Counted from the first letter of the stretch, positions 8,516-15,870 are shown. The stretch is 55,837 nucleotides of DNA from UBA2112 sp964596695 (GCA_964596695.1 CAZQVE010000006.1:1-55837), one strand, 5' to 3'. The notes: generated from the sequence alone by a model not told the origin. Numbers and translations: made by a program.

Positions 8516-8860
8516 CTAGGTTAGGAGAGTGGGTACGAGCAAAAGTAGTGTAACGATAACGCTGAACACGCCCAGGCATGTTGCCGCGAAGTATACCCAA
8601 CCCTCGGAAGTCTTGGACCACGCCAATGACTTTTTCATAGAGCTAAGCCCGCGCGCTCCAACAACAACGGCTACGACACCAAGCAGGAAGAGAAGCGGAA
8701 AGCTAGCCTTGAACGCCATTATCGACGACGAATCCGCCACCCGCGAGGAATTTATGCTTACCATAGAAACAATTTCGAACGCCAGGCATACCAGTATTGC
8801 AACCAGCAAAATCGCACTGGCATAGAAATATTTCTTGGATGTTTGTTTTGATTTAGGCAT
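8516..8860 (-). CDS. Hypothetical membrane protein, three segments (114 aa)
   Basis: Three hydrophobic segments (about 12-33, 50-68 and 87-111) with a basic N-terminus (PKSKQTSKK) predict a small integral membrane protein. On this strand TATAGT lies 6 nt before the ATG, a leaderless arrangement. Only about 30 bp separate it from the next gene on this strand. No family recognised. Confidence 0.65.
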   Translation of the reverse strand: MPKSKQTSKKYFYASAILLVAILVCLAFEIVSMVSINSSRVADSSSIMAFKASFPLLFLLGVVAVVVGARGLSSMKKSLAWSKTSEGWVYFAATCLGVFSVIVTLLLLVPTLLT

Positions 8861-8940
8861 ACTTTCACTATACCATAACCGTCATGTCTTAACCTGTACA
8901 GACAGTATACTTTGTATCAAGTTTATGGTATAGTATGAAA

Positions 8941-9115
8941 TTAGAATCGGGTTGGGATATCTACGACGAACAAAATCTCCGCAGGGAACGGAGATTTTGC
9001 GTGAGTGGGCTCTTTGTTTCCGAATTGTTGCGTACTTACGTGGGGGATCTTATTCGCGGCGGTCTTTTGCCCCAAGGGTGACGCCTATGAGGGTGATACA
9101 TCCCACTAGTGGACT
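8941..9115 (+). ncRNA. Candidate structured non-coding RNA
   Basis: This lies in a 464-bp gap without a convincing gene (8861-9324). A TATAGT box (8929-8934) precedes it. A perfect hairpin CAAAATCTCCG/CGGAGATTTTG (8973-9000) lies inside, the outer segments GGGATATC and GATACATCCC can pair to close the whole element, and a CCACTAGTGG palindrome follows. I tested it by eye against RNase P, tmRNA, SRP and SAM motifs without a match; 6S RNA is not excluded. An alternative is a 49-codon ORF from ATG 8935, which has no SD. The rest of the gap (9116-9269) holds nothing I recognise. Confidence 0.35.
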
Positions 9116-9269
9116 GGGAGAGTCTCAACCTTATGGACGTTGCTGCAAATTTACCATAGAAGTCTCCTTTCTTTACTACCCGCAACTCTGGGGAAGCCTC
9201 ATGCTTCTAAACATAATTATATCGATATATAAAAAGGTTGCGGTTAAATATTTCACACACGTACATGAA

Positions 9270-9310
9270 AAATAGCCAGTATCGCAGGGACACTGCGATA
9301 CTGGCTATTT
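9270..9310. terminator. Terminator hairpin, 18-bp perfect stem
   Basis: Arms 9270-9287 and 9293-9310 (AAATAGCCAGTATCGCAG and its complement) form a perfect stem with a five-nt loop. It ends the minus-strand membrane protein gene and can also stop the plus-strand RNA. Confidence 0.88.
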
Positions 9311-9324
9311 GGACTTCTGCGTGG

Positions 9325-9615
9325 TCAGTTGGTGGGTGAGAGCACCTTGTCGGGCTTGCGGCGCATGTGCGCGACGATTGCGTCGACCAGGGATCCCACA
9401 CCCAATGTTGCCGCGTAGGCCACGAGGCTACCCATGAACACCACCACGAAACCGTAGCTCCATAGAGTCACGACCGCCGCTACGCACACAGCGTAGGCCA
9501 CCACTCCCGTGATCAGCATGCCAACGCCCCATTTCCTCCACATCCTTGGCATGGTCGACAGCATGTGCACAGCCACAAGCACGAGCCACGTTACGCAGAA
9601 TACGGCATCAAGCAT
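9325..9615 (-). CDS. Small membrane protein (96 aa)
   Basis: Three to four hydrophobic segments (about 2-20, 30-52, 54-80) and a basic cytoplasmic tail (HMRRKPDK). GAGGAG lies 6 nt before the ATG on this strand, and a TATAGT box lies further upstream, leaving a 5' UTR of about 60 nt. It is a single-gene cassette ended by an 18-bp terminator stem. No family recognised. Confidence 0.68.
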   Translation of the reverse strand: MLDAVFCVTWLVLVAVHMLSTMPRMWRKWGVGMLITGVVAYAVCVAAVVTLWSYGFVVVFMGSLVAYAATLGVGSLVDAIVAHMRRKPDKVLSPTN

Positions 9616-9719
9616 TTCTACTCCTCAGTTGTCCAAGATCTCGGTGTGTAAACGCCACTTTGACGTATCCGATGATATTACTATAGCATTTTTTGCTAAA
9701 CTTGTTATAATATTGCATA

Positions 9720-10190
9720 ATGTCAGAATCTATGAATCATCAACCGGGCAAACAGATCGAACGCTACGACCAGTTTCGTGACGATAGCCAGGTATCCAGC
9801 GATTTACTGCAAGCCATCCGCGCGTTTTACCGCCGGGATCTCGACCAGTCCGGGTTCACGCGGCACTATATCGACGCCCTCGGCAGTACTCAGCTGACCG
9901 ACTACGACGCTCAGCTGTACGTCGCACAGACATTCCGCGACGACGGCAACATCCGCGTTATCAACGCCGTTTTGCGCGAAGACCACGAGCAGGGCGGATT
10001 CACTCTTCATACCCGTATAGGGGGCGAAGAAATGGACGGCATGCGCATAGCTGCACGATATTTTACCGACCAAGACCTCGACCAAGCCATAGACCAACTT
10101 GCTAGCCTGAAGGAGCTCCACGACCTCGGTATGATCTCACTCGACCGCACGCTATCGTGGCCAGGCAGCAATACACCGCTAATAAGGTAG
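9720..10190 (+). CDS. Hypothetical protein (156 aa)
   Basis: Not recognised. Charged, soluble, alpha/beta composition; the C-terminal half has a helical DQAIDQLASLKELHDLGM segment. TATAAT at 9706-9711 is 8 nt before the ATG with no SD, consistent with a leaderless mRNA. The 180 bp after it contain the promoter of the next cassette and no further gene. Confidence 0.62.
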   Translation: MSESMNHQPGKQIERYDQFRDDSQVSSDLLQAIRAFYRRDLDQSGFTRHYIDALGSTQLTDYDAQLYVAQTFRDDGNIRVINAVLREDHEQGGFTLHTRIGGEEMDGMRIAARYFTDQDLDQAIDQLASLKELHDLGMISLDRTLSWPGSNTPLIR

Positions 10191-10373
10191 ACCGTGCGGT
10201 AACACCCGACCGAATCCCCGAAGGAGTAACCGACGCTCCGTTCCCCACCGAAAGACGGCAGCTACCTAGCGAACAGTAGCCGACCACTTGAACAAATATA
10301 GAAGTTATGCTATAATAAATACATAATCTAGGCAAGGTGTTTAGATTTGAACCCACTCGAGAGAGGAGAGGGA

Positions 10374-10637
10374 ATGCACGGTCTCCTGGAAAGCTCGTAC
10401 GTACTGGGCATGTGTCTGATCGCCGCAGTGATTGGACTGCCGCTGTCGTGGTTTGTCCTGTCGTTCATCGTAGTACCCGTCGTACAAGGCGGATTCCGCG
10501 TACTGACTGGTCGTCCATGGCAACTTTCCGACGAAGAGCAGCGCGAGAAGGGTGATGTCACCTACACGGAACTGATGCCCAAGCTTGAGCCAGTGGCCGC
10601 AGCCATCAGGGCCGAAAAAGCCTCGCTCTCCGGGTAA
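10374..10637 (+). CDS. Small membrane protein (87 aa)
   Basis: A long hydrophobic region (about residues 9-45) forms one or two membrane segments, followed by an acidic, helical cytoplasmic part (LSDEEQREKG...). The frame is open from TTG 10347, but the purine-rich SD GAGAGGAGAGGG (10361-10372) directly before ATG 10374 decides the start. TATAAT at 10311-10316 gives a 5' UTR of about 50 nt. A strong terminator follows. No family recognised. Confidence 0.65.
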   Translation: MHGLLESSYVLGMCLIAAVIGLPLSWFVLSFIVVPVVQGGFRVLTGRPWQLSDEEQREKGDVTYTELMPKLEPVAAAIRAEKASLSG

Positions 10638-10667
10638 CAACCAGCTCCGCGTCATCGTACTACCGCA

Positions 10668-10702
10668 GCAAAAGCTCCGGTCTCGATGGCCGGAGCTTTT
10701 GC
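10668..10702 (+). terminator. Intrinsic terminator, 13-bp stem
   Basis: GCAAAAGCTCCGG and CCGGAGCTTTTGC form a perfect stem. Its sequence and the 30 nt before it are closely related to the terminator at 12578-12610. Confidence 0.92.
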
Positions 10703-10756
10703 ATGTAATGACTAAGTGTTTATCGGCAAACCGACCCAGCGCCCGTCAAACAACGA

Positions 10757-10799
10757 AAAGACCCCGTCACCGGAGCCTTTTACGGGTCGGAGGCGGGGA
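10757..10799 (-). terminator. Terminator of the 120-aa orphan gene
   Basis: On the minus strand a GTCCCCG.../CGGGGTC stem with inner partial pairing is followed by CTTTTC, directly after the stop codon at 10800. Confidence 0.7.
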
Positions 10800-11162
10800 C
10801 TAGAGGAGTGGTACACGAGACAACGTTCGCTGATTTACGAACACCTGCAGCACGTTCTTCTCGCGCGAGAAGTTCAGATCCATCCGGGCATCTTCGAGAC
10901 GCCGAACAATCCGTTCGCTCCAGCGCGTCCACTCGGCGTCGAGTTCCTGCGAGTCCCTGACACTGGGCCTGTCGCCGAACTCGCGTTCGCGGACGACCAG
11001 GTTGAGCGCTTGTTCACGAGCATCGTCGAACTTCACGTCGTAGGCGTCTTCGCAGGCGCTCAGCCGGTCGAAGAGGGTCAATAGTGCCGACCCAAGCGCC
11101 TCGATTCTCCTGGCCAAAAGCATCTCATTGGCTCGGTTGCGGTCGGGTGGGTTGATCTTCAT
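10800..11162 (-). CDS. Hypothetical charged protein (120 aa)
   Basis: Mostly helical, rich in Arg, Glu and Asp, no membrane segment; it resembles a small coiled-coil or nucleic-acid-associated protein but shows no diagnostic motif. A GGGGAG SD lies about 11 nt before the ATG, and a TATAAT box lies near 11210 on this strand, leaving a 5' UTR. It is a single-gene cassette with its own terminator. Confidence 0.6.
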   Translation of the reverse strand: MKINPPDRNRANEMLLARRIEALGSALLTLFDRLSACEDAYDVKFDDAREQALNLVVREREFGDRPSVRDSQELDAEWTRWSERIVRRLEDARMDLNFSREKNVLQVFVNQRTLSRVPLL

Positions 11163-11270
11163 GCGGTAACACTCCCCGGGTAGGTTCTTCCTTGCGGACG
11201 TATACTTATTATAACATACTCAAGACAAATATTCCATTTCATGTAATTGTATTGTATAATTATACTCATA

Positions 11271-11813
11271 ATGCCACGACCAGATATTTACGAACGGCCA
11301 GCAAAGGTAATCGGTGCGTTCGACCGCACCGATGAATTGGTGGCCGCATCCGCGCACACGCTCAAGGAGATGCGTCAGGATCACTTAGAGTGGTACAGTG
11401 CCCACAGCGCCGACCTGTACGTCAACATGGGCGATGCTCTCGACCATTACGCCCAGGTAGAGACAGCCGGTGGCAAGATCTACGCAAGCTTCCTGGGGCG
11501 AGTCGCCGCCGATCTCACGAGTCTGCTCGACAGCGAGGAGGCCATGCGCGATCTCCGCGTCAAGGCATACGCACCGCAACTTTACGACCCCCTCCGTGGC
11601 CGCGACCAGCTCCACACTGATCGCCTGTACGACGAAGACGACCTCGGTGTCCGCTACCTCACCACTAACCAGCAGCCAACCGAAATTCCAGAGCTCGGCA
11701 CGACTCAGCCCGGACATATCTACCGCATGTCCAACGCCCACACACGGCACCGCCGTCCGGACATCCGCTATTCCGAATCACACCCACGCATGCTCATAGC
11801 ATTTAATGCCTAA
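11271..11813 (+). CDS. Hypothetical protein (180 aa)
   Basis: Not recognised. The first 110 residues look helical (ASAHTLKEMRQDHLEWYSAH, then SFLGRVAADLTSLLDSEEAM); the rest is Arg/His/Tyr-rich and probably irregular. The frame is open from a TTG at 11247, but TATAAT (11255-11260) and an overlapping TATACT place the transcription start next to ATG 11271, so I start there. Confidence 0.62.
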   Translation: MPRPDIYERPAKVIGAFDRTDELVAASAHTLKEMRQDHLEWYSAHSADLYVNMGDALDHYAQVETAGGKIYASFLGRVAADLTSLLDSEEAMRDLRVKAYAPQLYDPLRGRDQLHTDRLYDEDDLGVRYLTTNQQPTEIPELGTTQPGHIYRMSNAHTRHRRPDIRYSESHPRMLIAFNA

Positions 11814-11924
11814 GCGGGATAGCCACCTCGGTAGTCAAGAAATTATAACGCCACCTACGATATACTATAGAGAGACCGGAGGAGATATCCGGTTCGTCCT
11901 TACCGCTCAACCCTGCGAGGTATC

Positions 11925-12131
11925 ATGATCAACGAATTCGTTTCGACGCATGCAGTGGCTCTGATCGGAGTCGCAGTACTACTGGCGATTGTCGTGGTAG
12001 CTATCGTTCGCGCGCGACGTCGCGCGCAGACACTCATCAATCCGCCCAAGCAAGTACGCCGTTTCATACGGGACGATGATAATAGCCCCGACAGAGAGGG
12101 TGACTATCCACCCGATATCCAGCACCCCTAA
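11925..12131 (+). CDS. Small single-span membrane protein (68 aa)
   Basis: One long hydrophobic segment (about residues 8-28) is followed by an Arg-rich stretch (RARRRAQ) and a hydrophilic acidic tail, an N-out/C-in topology. TATACT (11861-11866), an ACCGGA/TCCGGT hairpin (11875-11893) in the 5' UTR and GAGG four nt before the ATG place it in the SD-led cassette class. Unlike the others I see no strong terminator after it. Confidence 0.62.
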   Translation: MINEFVSTHAVALIGVAVLLAIVVVAIVRARRRAQTLINPPKQVRRFIRDDDNSPDREGDYPPDIQHP

Positions 12132-12256
12132 GCGGCCGTTATCATCTATCCACGGACAAGCTCCAGCGACAATACTGGTAATTTATACGGTATTGTATTA
12201 TAATATACTTCGTTCCGAAAGTCTTGGAACAACTCTACTAGGAGTGTGATCAAAAC

Positions 12257-12538
12257 ATGAGCAAAGGCGATACCCATTCGGATGCTCCGCCCACATCGGA
12301 CAACATAATCTGGGCCTGTGGCGCCACCTACGACGAAGGAGCCATAGAGGATTCGGCGCCCGATGAGAGCATGGCCAAAGCGTGGGATAACCTTCTGGAC
12401 AAGGCCAGTGAGGTGAGCAGTGGACGACGACCGCACACGAGAAGGCACATCGAGCTGATCAGTCGCAACGACGTGCTTGACCAAGATGGGCTGTGGACCG
12501 TCACTCTTACCGCGAGGGTCGTCTGGAAGCCCTGCTGA
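12257..12538 (+). CDS. Small hypothetical protein (93 aa)
   Basis: Soluble; a polar N-terminus, a helical SMAKAWDNLLDKASEV segment and C-terminal strands ending in WKPC. TATAAT (12199-12204), a GTTCC/GGAAC hairpin (12212-12230), AGGAG (12240-12244) and a 3' terminator make a complete cassette. The SD to ATG distance (12 nt) is long. No family recognised. Confidence 0.62.
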   Translation: MSKGDTHSDAPPTSDNIIWACGATYDEGAIEDSAPDESMAKAWDNLLDKASEVSSGRRPHTRRHIELISRNDVLDQDGLWTVTLTARVVWKPC

Positions 12539-12577
12539 TCATCCCCCCGCACAAGCTCCGCGTCATCCGACCCAGCA

Positions 12578-12610
12578 AAAATGCTCCGGTCGCGATGACC
12601 GGAGCATTTT
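12578..12610 (+). terminator. Intrinsic terminator, 14-bp stem
   Basis: AAAATGCTCCGGTC and GACCGGAGCATTTT form a perfect stem with loop GCGAT. The upstream AGCTCCGCGTCATC element also occurs before the terminator at 10668. Confidence 0.92.
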
Positions 12611-12651
12611 CTTTGTCGCTAGGAAATACTGCCAAAGAGCGTTTATTTGGG

Positions 12652-12978
12652 CTACGTGCCGTTAATCATTATCAGATACAGGACAAACACGAACAGCACC
12701 AGCATCACCAGACTTATAGCCACGCCGATACCGATCATCTTAAGGATCTTATTCCTATAGACATAGACGCTCTTTTGTTCGAACAATTTTACCCATTGCA
12801 CACGGTGCTTGTGGCCGTCCCCGCCAACAAAAAACATAAAGAAACCCAGTGGTAACAGCGGTACCTTAGTAGTCAAATAAAGCAGGGTAACGATTATCCC
12901 GGGCAGGTGGGGCAGGAAATTCAGCTTGTGCTGCTTGCCGTCGACCGTAATAATCAGTCCGGTCGCATAAATATACAC
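12652..12978 (-). CDS. Membrane protein with probable frameshifted N-terminus
   Basis: From GTG 12978 the protein has 108 residues with two hydrophobic regions (about 29-50 and 80-104). The same reading frame continues upstream, free of stops to about 13114, encoding a well-formed segment (KEVDITLDTSDVFAITD, then LSVPLTKIERVYIYATG) that resembles the strands of a bacterial PH/GRAM-like domain. The only ATG for it (13112) is one base out of frame, at a run of five Ts (plus-strand A run 13103-13107). A sixth T would give a protein starting MGFFDAIGAFGKEVD. I read this as a one-base deletion or sequencing error; a natural start at 12978 remains possible. Confidence 0.55.
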   Translation of the reverse strand: MYIYATGLIITVDGKQHKLNFLPHLPGIIVTLLYLTTKVPLLPLGFFMFFVGGDGHKHRVQWVKLFEQKSVYVYRNKILKMIGIGVAISLVMLVLFVFVLYLIMINGT

Positions 12979-13114
12979 CCTCTCGATCTTTGTCAGCGGA
13001 ACACTGAGATATACTTCTTTTGTCTCCGTGTCCGTTATAGCAAATACGTCGCTCGTATCGAGAGTAATATCAACTTCTTTGCCAAATGCTCCGATCGCGT
13101 CGAAAAACCCATCG

Positions 13115-13122
13115 TATTATGT
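13115..13122. promoter_or_regulatory. Overlapping divergent -10 boxes
   Basis: TATTAT (13115-13120, plus strand) and CATAAT (13122-13117, minus strand) share four bases. They lie between ATG 13112 of the minus-strand membrane protein and ATG 13141 of the plus-strand orphan, only 28 bp apart. Confidence 0.4.
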
Positions 13123-13140
13123 CGGAGTAGAGAAGCACTA

Positions 13141-13507
13141 CATGCCCTCTGATTATGACGGAGATGGCAATGCGCGCAGTGAAGAATTCACCGGCTTATC
13201 GTTCAACAGCTTCGTAGGCCAAGTCATGACATCTGAAGAATATAATAAGTTACCCGAGGATGTGCGGGCTGGTATAACATGCCTAGGTGCGACACTGGAT
13301 GGCAGATCAGTATACGGCAGTGTCATCTCTTCGGAGGGTGGATTTGACGAAGGACGCCAAAATCCCACCGAACGAACCGAGCGAGTCATGCAAAGCAAAG
13401 TTAACGATGCACTAGAGACAATAGCGTTGATGCGACAAGGCCTGGCTGACGAAGGGCTAAACCCTCGTCCCAGAAACCGACGCGAGATCCCGGAAGGGCT
13501 TTTATAG
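13141..13507 (+). CDS. Hypothetical protein (121 aa)
   Basis: Not recognised; soluble, with a DYDGDGNARSEEF start that resembles a Ca-binding DxDxDG loop and a helical C-terminus. The frame is open from 13028, but that stretch overlaps the coding sequence of the opposite-strand gene, so I start at ATG 13141. A GGAG lies 14 nt upstream. A terminator follows. Confidence 0.55.
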
Positions 13508-13525
13508 TGTTCTAGAATCTTCGCA

Positions 13526-13556
13526 AAAGAGGCGTCTGCGCGACGCCTCTTTCATT
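13526..13556 (+). terminator. Intrinsic terminator
   Basis: AAGAGGCGTC and GACGCCTCTT pair around a short TGCGC loop, followed by TTCATTTTT. Confidence 0.92.
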
Positions 13557-13561
13557 TTTCA

Positions 13562-13597
13562 GATTTCAGGGTCAGGATTTCAGGGTCAGACCCTGAA
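13562..13597. repeat. Tandem 14-mer and palindrome, left flank of the ubiquitin-like gene
   Basis: GATTTCAGGGTCAG occurs twice in direct tandem (13562-13575, 13576-13589), and the second copy continues into ACCCTGAA, forming a TTCAGGGTCAGACCCTGAA dyad. The 18-mer ATTTCAGGGTCAGACCCT at 13577-13594 recurs exactly at 14504-14521. The pattern resembles REP-type palindromes that are moved by IS200-like or RAYT transposases. Confidence 0.75.
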
Positions 13598-13665
13598 CAG
13601 ATAGGATAAGCCCGATTTTCGTTAGGCCAGTTATTTTAATCCGCTTCGCTTGGAAGCAAAATAGC

Positions 13666-14430
13666 TCAGCTCTTGCTAAATAACTTACGGCCAATCAACC
13701 ATATGGCAAGGAGAGTGAAGCCGAGCAAGACAGCGGTAAATATAAATGAAAAGAGGTACAAGCTACTATCGACTGGGCCCACGCCGGTATCCGGTGCGCC
13801 GGGCACGGTGGTGTCGTCGGAATCGTCCAGTTGTACCGCGATATCACTGGAAGCCAATGTCACTAGGGTATAGCCGAGAACATTACCGTCGTCGTTAACC
13901 TCATAAACTTTGATGAATTTGTTTGTCTGGCTATCGACGCCTGTTATATCACTACCATTGACGTACAGAGTCAGACCGGTTACTACATCGCCCTGATATG
14001 GCGCTGGCGTCACTTGGTCAGTCACCTGGATAAACAGATGGTTGCCGGGGGTGAACATGACGTCAAGACTTGTCGTGCCAGGATCGTCGCCGGGAGCAGC
14101 CGTGGTAGTGAGTGATGAGGCTGGGATAAACAAGTCTATGGTGTCGTTTGACTGGACATTGTAATCACCCAACGTGTGTCCCACCTCAAGTAGTACTCCC
14201 TCGAACTTCAAAGTTTGCTGTTCGGGAGGTATGCCTTCTTTGTCCTGTATCTTTGCTTGGACGTTTTCGGTCGAGTCACTTGGTTCGACTTCGAGAGTTA
14301 TTGTCTTATACCAAAGTTGCACGTTGACCGGCATGGCAAGAGCTGGAGTAGCCATAAGACCCGCAAGCACAAAGCTGAGGGCTATCGCGAAGATGCCTTT
14401 TTTTGATAGTACCAACGCCTGACTATTCAT
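13666..14430 (-). CDS. Exported, C-terminally anchored ubiquitin-like domain protein
   Basis: Residues 1-32 form a signal peptide ending ATPALA. Residues about 34-102 are ubiquitin-like: TITLEVEPSD, AKIQDKEGIPPEQQ and TLGDYNVQ match eukaryotic ubiquitin almost word for word; by hand I count about 40 identities over 59 positions against human ubiquitin from memory. Differences are telling: the first hairpin is two residues shorter, the Ile44 position is Lys, the K48 and K63 positions are Val and Ser, and no diglycine end is present. A second beta-rich region (about 118-205) follows, then APDTG (212-216), a hydrophobic segment (about 224-246) and a basic tail, resembling a sortase-type sorting signal. 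The start at 14430 is set by TATACT five nt upstream. Role unknown; a surface protein is inferred. Confidence 0.85.
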   Translation of the reverse strand: MNSQALVLSKKGIFAIALSFVLAGLMATPALAMPVNVQLWYKTITLEVEPSDSTENVQAKIQDKEGIPPEQQTLKFEGVLLEVGHTLGDYNVQSNDTIDLFIPASSLTTTAAPGDDPGTTSLDVMFTPGNHLFIQVTDQVTPAPYQGDVVTGLTLYVNGSDITGVDSQTNKFIKVYEVNDDGNVLGYTLVTLASSDIAVQLDDSDDTTVPGAPDTGVGPVDSSLYLFSFIFTAVLLGFTLLAIWLIGRKLFSKS

Positions 14431-14503
14431 ACTTAAGTATAAGTGTAATCTAACCATAACCCTAAAAGCAAATATCGATAAGTGACCGTTGAGAATACCC
14501 GAA

Positions 14504-14521
14504 ATTTCAGGGTCAGACCCT
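14504..14521. repeat. Second copy of the 18-bp repeat, right flank
   Basis: ATTTCAGGGTCAGACCCT is identical to 13577-13594 and in the same orientation, 927 bp away. The two copies bracket the ubiquitin-like gene. Confidence 0.8.
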
Positions 14522-14661
14522 AAATAACATATGCGCTATCGTCGAGCATACGATGGCATCTCGAAATACAGTCAAGGAAAATGGACGCGATTCCGGCGAG
14601 CCGAGCTTTACCAAGCAATATTAGCATTTAATTGCAATCGGTCGTGATATAATCGTCCGTA

Positions 14662-15810
14662 ATGAGAAGTGTGGAGAATCTACCGATTTTGGCGGCTGAT
14701 TTGTTTAGGCACGAATGTCGTGTCGCGGCAGAGATGACCGAGATAACCGCTATCTATAACACGCATGGTTCTGAGCAAGACGCAAAAGAAACCGTATCAT
14801 TAATCGAACCTGATTCCTTAGTGTATATCGAGGGGTTTGGTGCAGATATTCATTCGTTACAGCAACCGAACGAATTAGCTGTCAGTAGCTATGAAGGTTT
14901 GGTGCAATCGCTCGGCGCTTATCGGCGCGTGCACGGCAAAAACGACCGTTACGAAGAGTTGAAAAATGAAATCTTGAAGGAGCTCGATGCTATCGAACCT
15001 GCAAATAACTTATACGATGGCACGTTTATGGAGCATAAAAAGGCGTCTTTAAAAGCGCTGCTTGAGAAGGACTGTATCGTGGTCATTGCCGACTATGATC
15101 ATTTCATGGATGACGACGAGCATGAACAAAGTGTGATTGATGCCGCGACACGCCGCATGGTAAACGCCGCAAATCGTGACAGGTTTGATGTATACAATGA
15201 AATTACCGAAAACGGCGACGTGGTGAAACATTTTCTAGATTTGGAACGGGTTGCGCACGATAAACACTATCTGCACAACACGCGTGAGAAATTCGCGCTT
15301 TTGGAAATATCGTCCGACTTACGCGCCGCCACGCAAGAACGACGAGTGTTCGAGGAATTACCCAGGACGCCTGAGGGCAAGATAAAGGCGTATCTATGTT
15401 ATGGCACTGCGCACTTGCGTTCGCTGACACCCAGACTAAAAGATGCCGGTATAACCGTGAACCACATCGAAGCGCGAAGCCTGGCCGAGCCTGAGTATTT
15501 TGACGAAACGGTGGGCAGCTTTAAAGCCAACGCTAATCGACGCGTTGCCATGGAGACATACCTGGGTTTGATGCAAAACCTGTACGGCGTCGATTTTGAC
15601 AGCAATCCAGACCTGCTAGTGGATATGTACGACGCGCTGGAAACGGTAAATACAAACCGCGAAGAAATGGTTGATTTTTGCCTGAACTGCATCAAGATAT
15701 ACCAGCAAAGCCTAAACGACAACGACGGTGTCGAGAATGAACTTGAGCAACTTCACCGTCGATATATAGACCCGTCAGCTGGCGCATGGGTCGGCGGGCT
15801 AAACCTTTGA
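14662..15810 (+). CDS. TraB/PrgY/TIKI-superfamily-like protein (382 aa)
   Basis: Two features suggest the TraB/PrgY/TIKI (EreA/ChaN-like) fold: an N-terminal strand NTHGSEQDAKETVSLIE leading to SLVYIEG, matching the GxxH...E block, and a late strand CYGTAHLRSLTPRLKDAGI, matching the second GxxH...L block. Members are thought to be metal-dependent hydrolases or peptidases acting on signalling peptides or proteins. No membrane segment is seen. TATAAT (14648-14653) is 8 nt before the ATG (leaderless). Codon choice looks more AT-rich than that of neighbours, and the gene lies between repeat copies. Assignment is from motif reading only. Confidence 0.5.
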   Translation: MRSVENLPILAADLFRHECRVAAEMTEITAIYNTHGSEQDAKETVSLIEPDSLVYIEGFGADIHSLQQPNELAVSSYEGLVQSLGAYRRVHGKNDRYEELKNEILKELDAIEPANNLYDGTFMEHKKASLKALLEKDCIVVIADYDHFMDDDEHEQSVIDAATRRMVNAANRDRFDVYNEITENGDVVKHFLDLERVAHDKHYLHNTREKFALLEISSDLRAATQERRVFEELPRTPEGKIKAYLCYGTAHLRSLTPRLKDAGITVNHIEARSLAEPEYFDETVGSFKANANRRVAMETYLGLMQNLYGVDFDSNPDLLVDMYDALETVNTNREEMVDFCLNCIKIYQQSLNDNDGVENELEQLHRRYIDPSAGAWVGGLNL

Positions 15811-15857
15811 AGAGTTAAGGGGCGTTGCATGATACACCCGATGCGAGCCACGATTCC

Positions 15858-15870
15858 GGGGTCTGACTCT
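15858..15870. repeat. Degenerate third repeat copy
   Basis: GGGGTCTGACTCT resembles the reverse complement of the 18-mer (AGGGTCTGACCCTGAAAT). It lies between the TraB-like gene and the terminator of the M16 pseudogene. Confidence 0.4.

Noticed and set aside
8935..9084. 49-codon ORF starting directly at a TATAGT box
   Set aside because: The ATG touches the -10 box, so it would be at or before the transcription start; kept only as an alternative to the RNA.
8952..9275. 107-codon plus-strand ORF over the candidate RNA
   Set aside because: It has no SD or matching -10, an odd composition and covers the internal hairpin and palindrome; better read as non-coding.
12146..12484. 112-codon minus-strand ORF
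   Set aside because: Lies opposite the SD-led cassette at 12257 and its promoter, without own signals.
13666..14430. A complete ubiquitin conjugation pathway
   Set aside because: No E1, E2, E3 or JAMM-type gene is visible in the window and the protein lacks a C-terminal diglycine after the ubiquitin fold.
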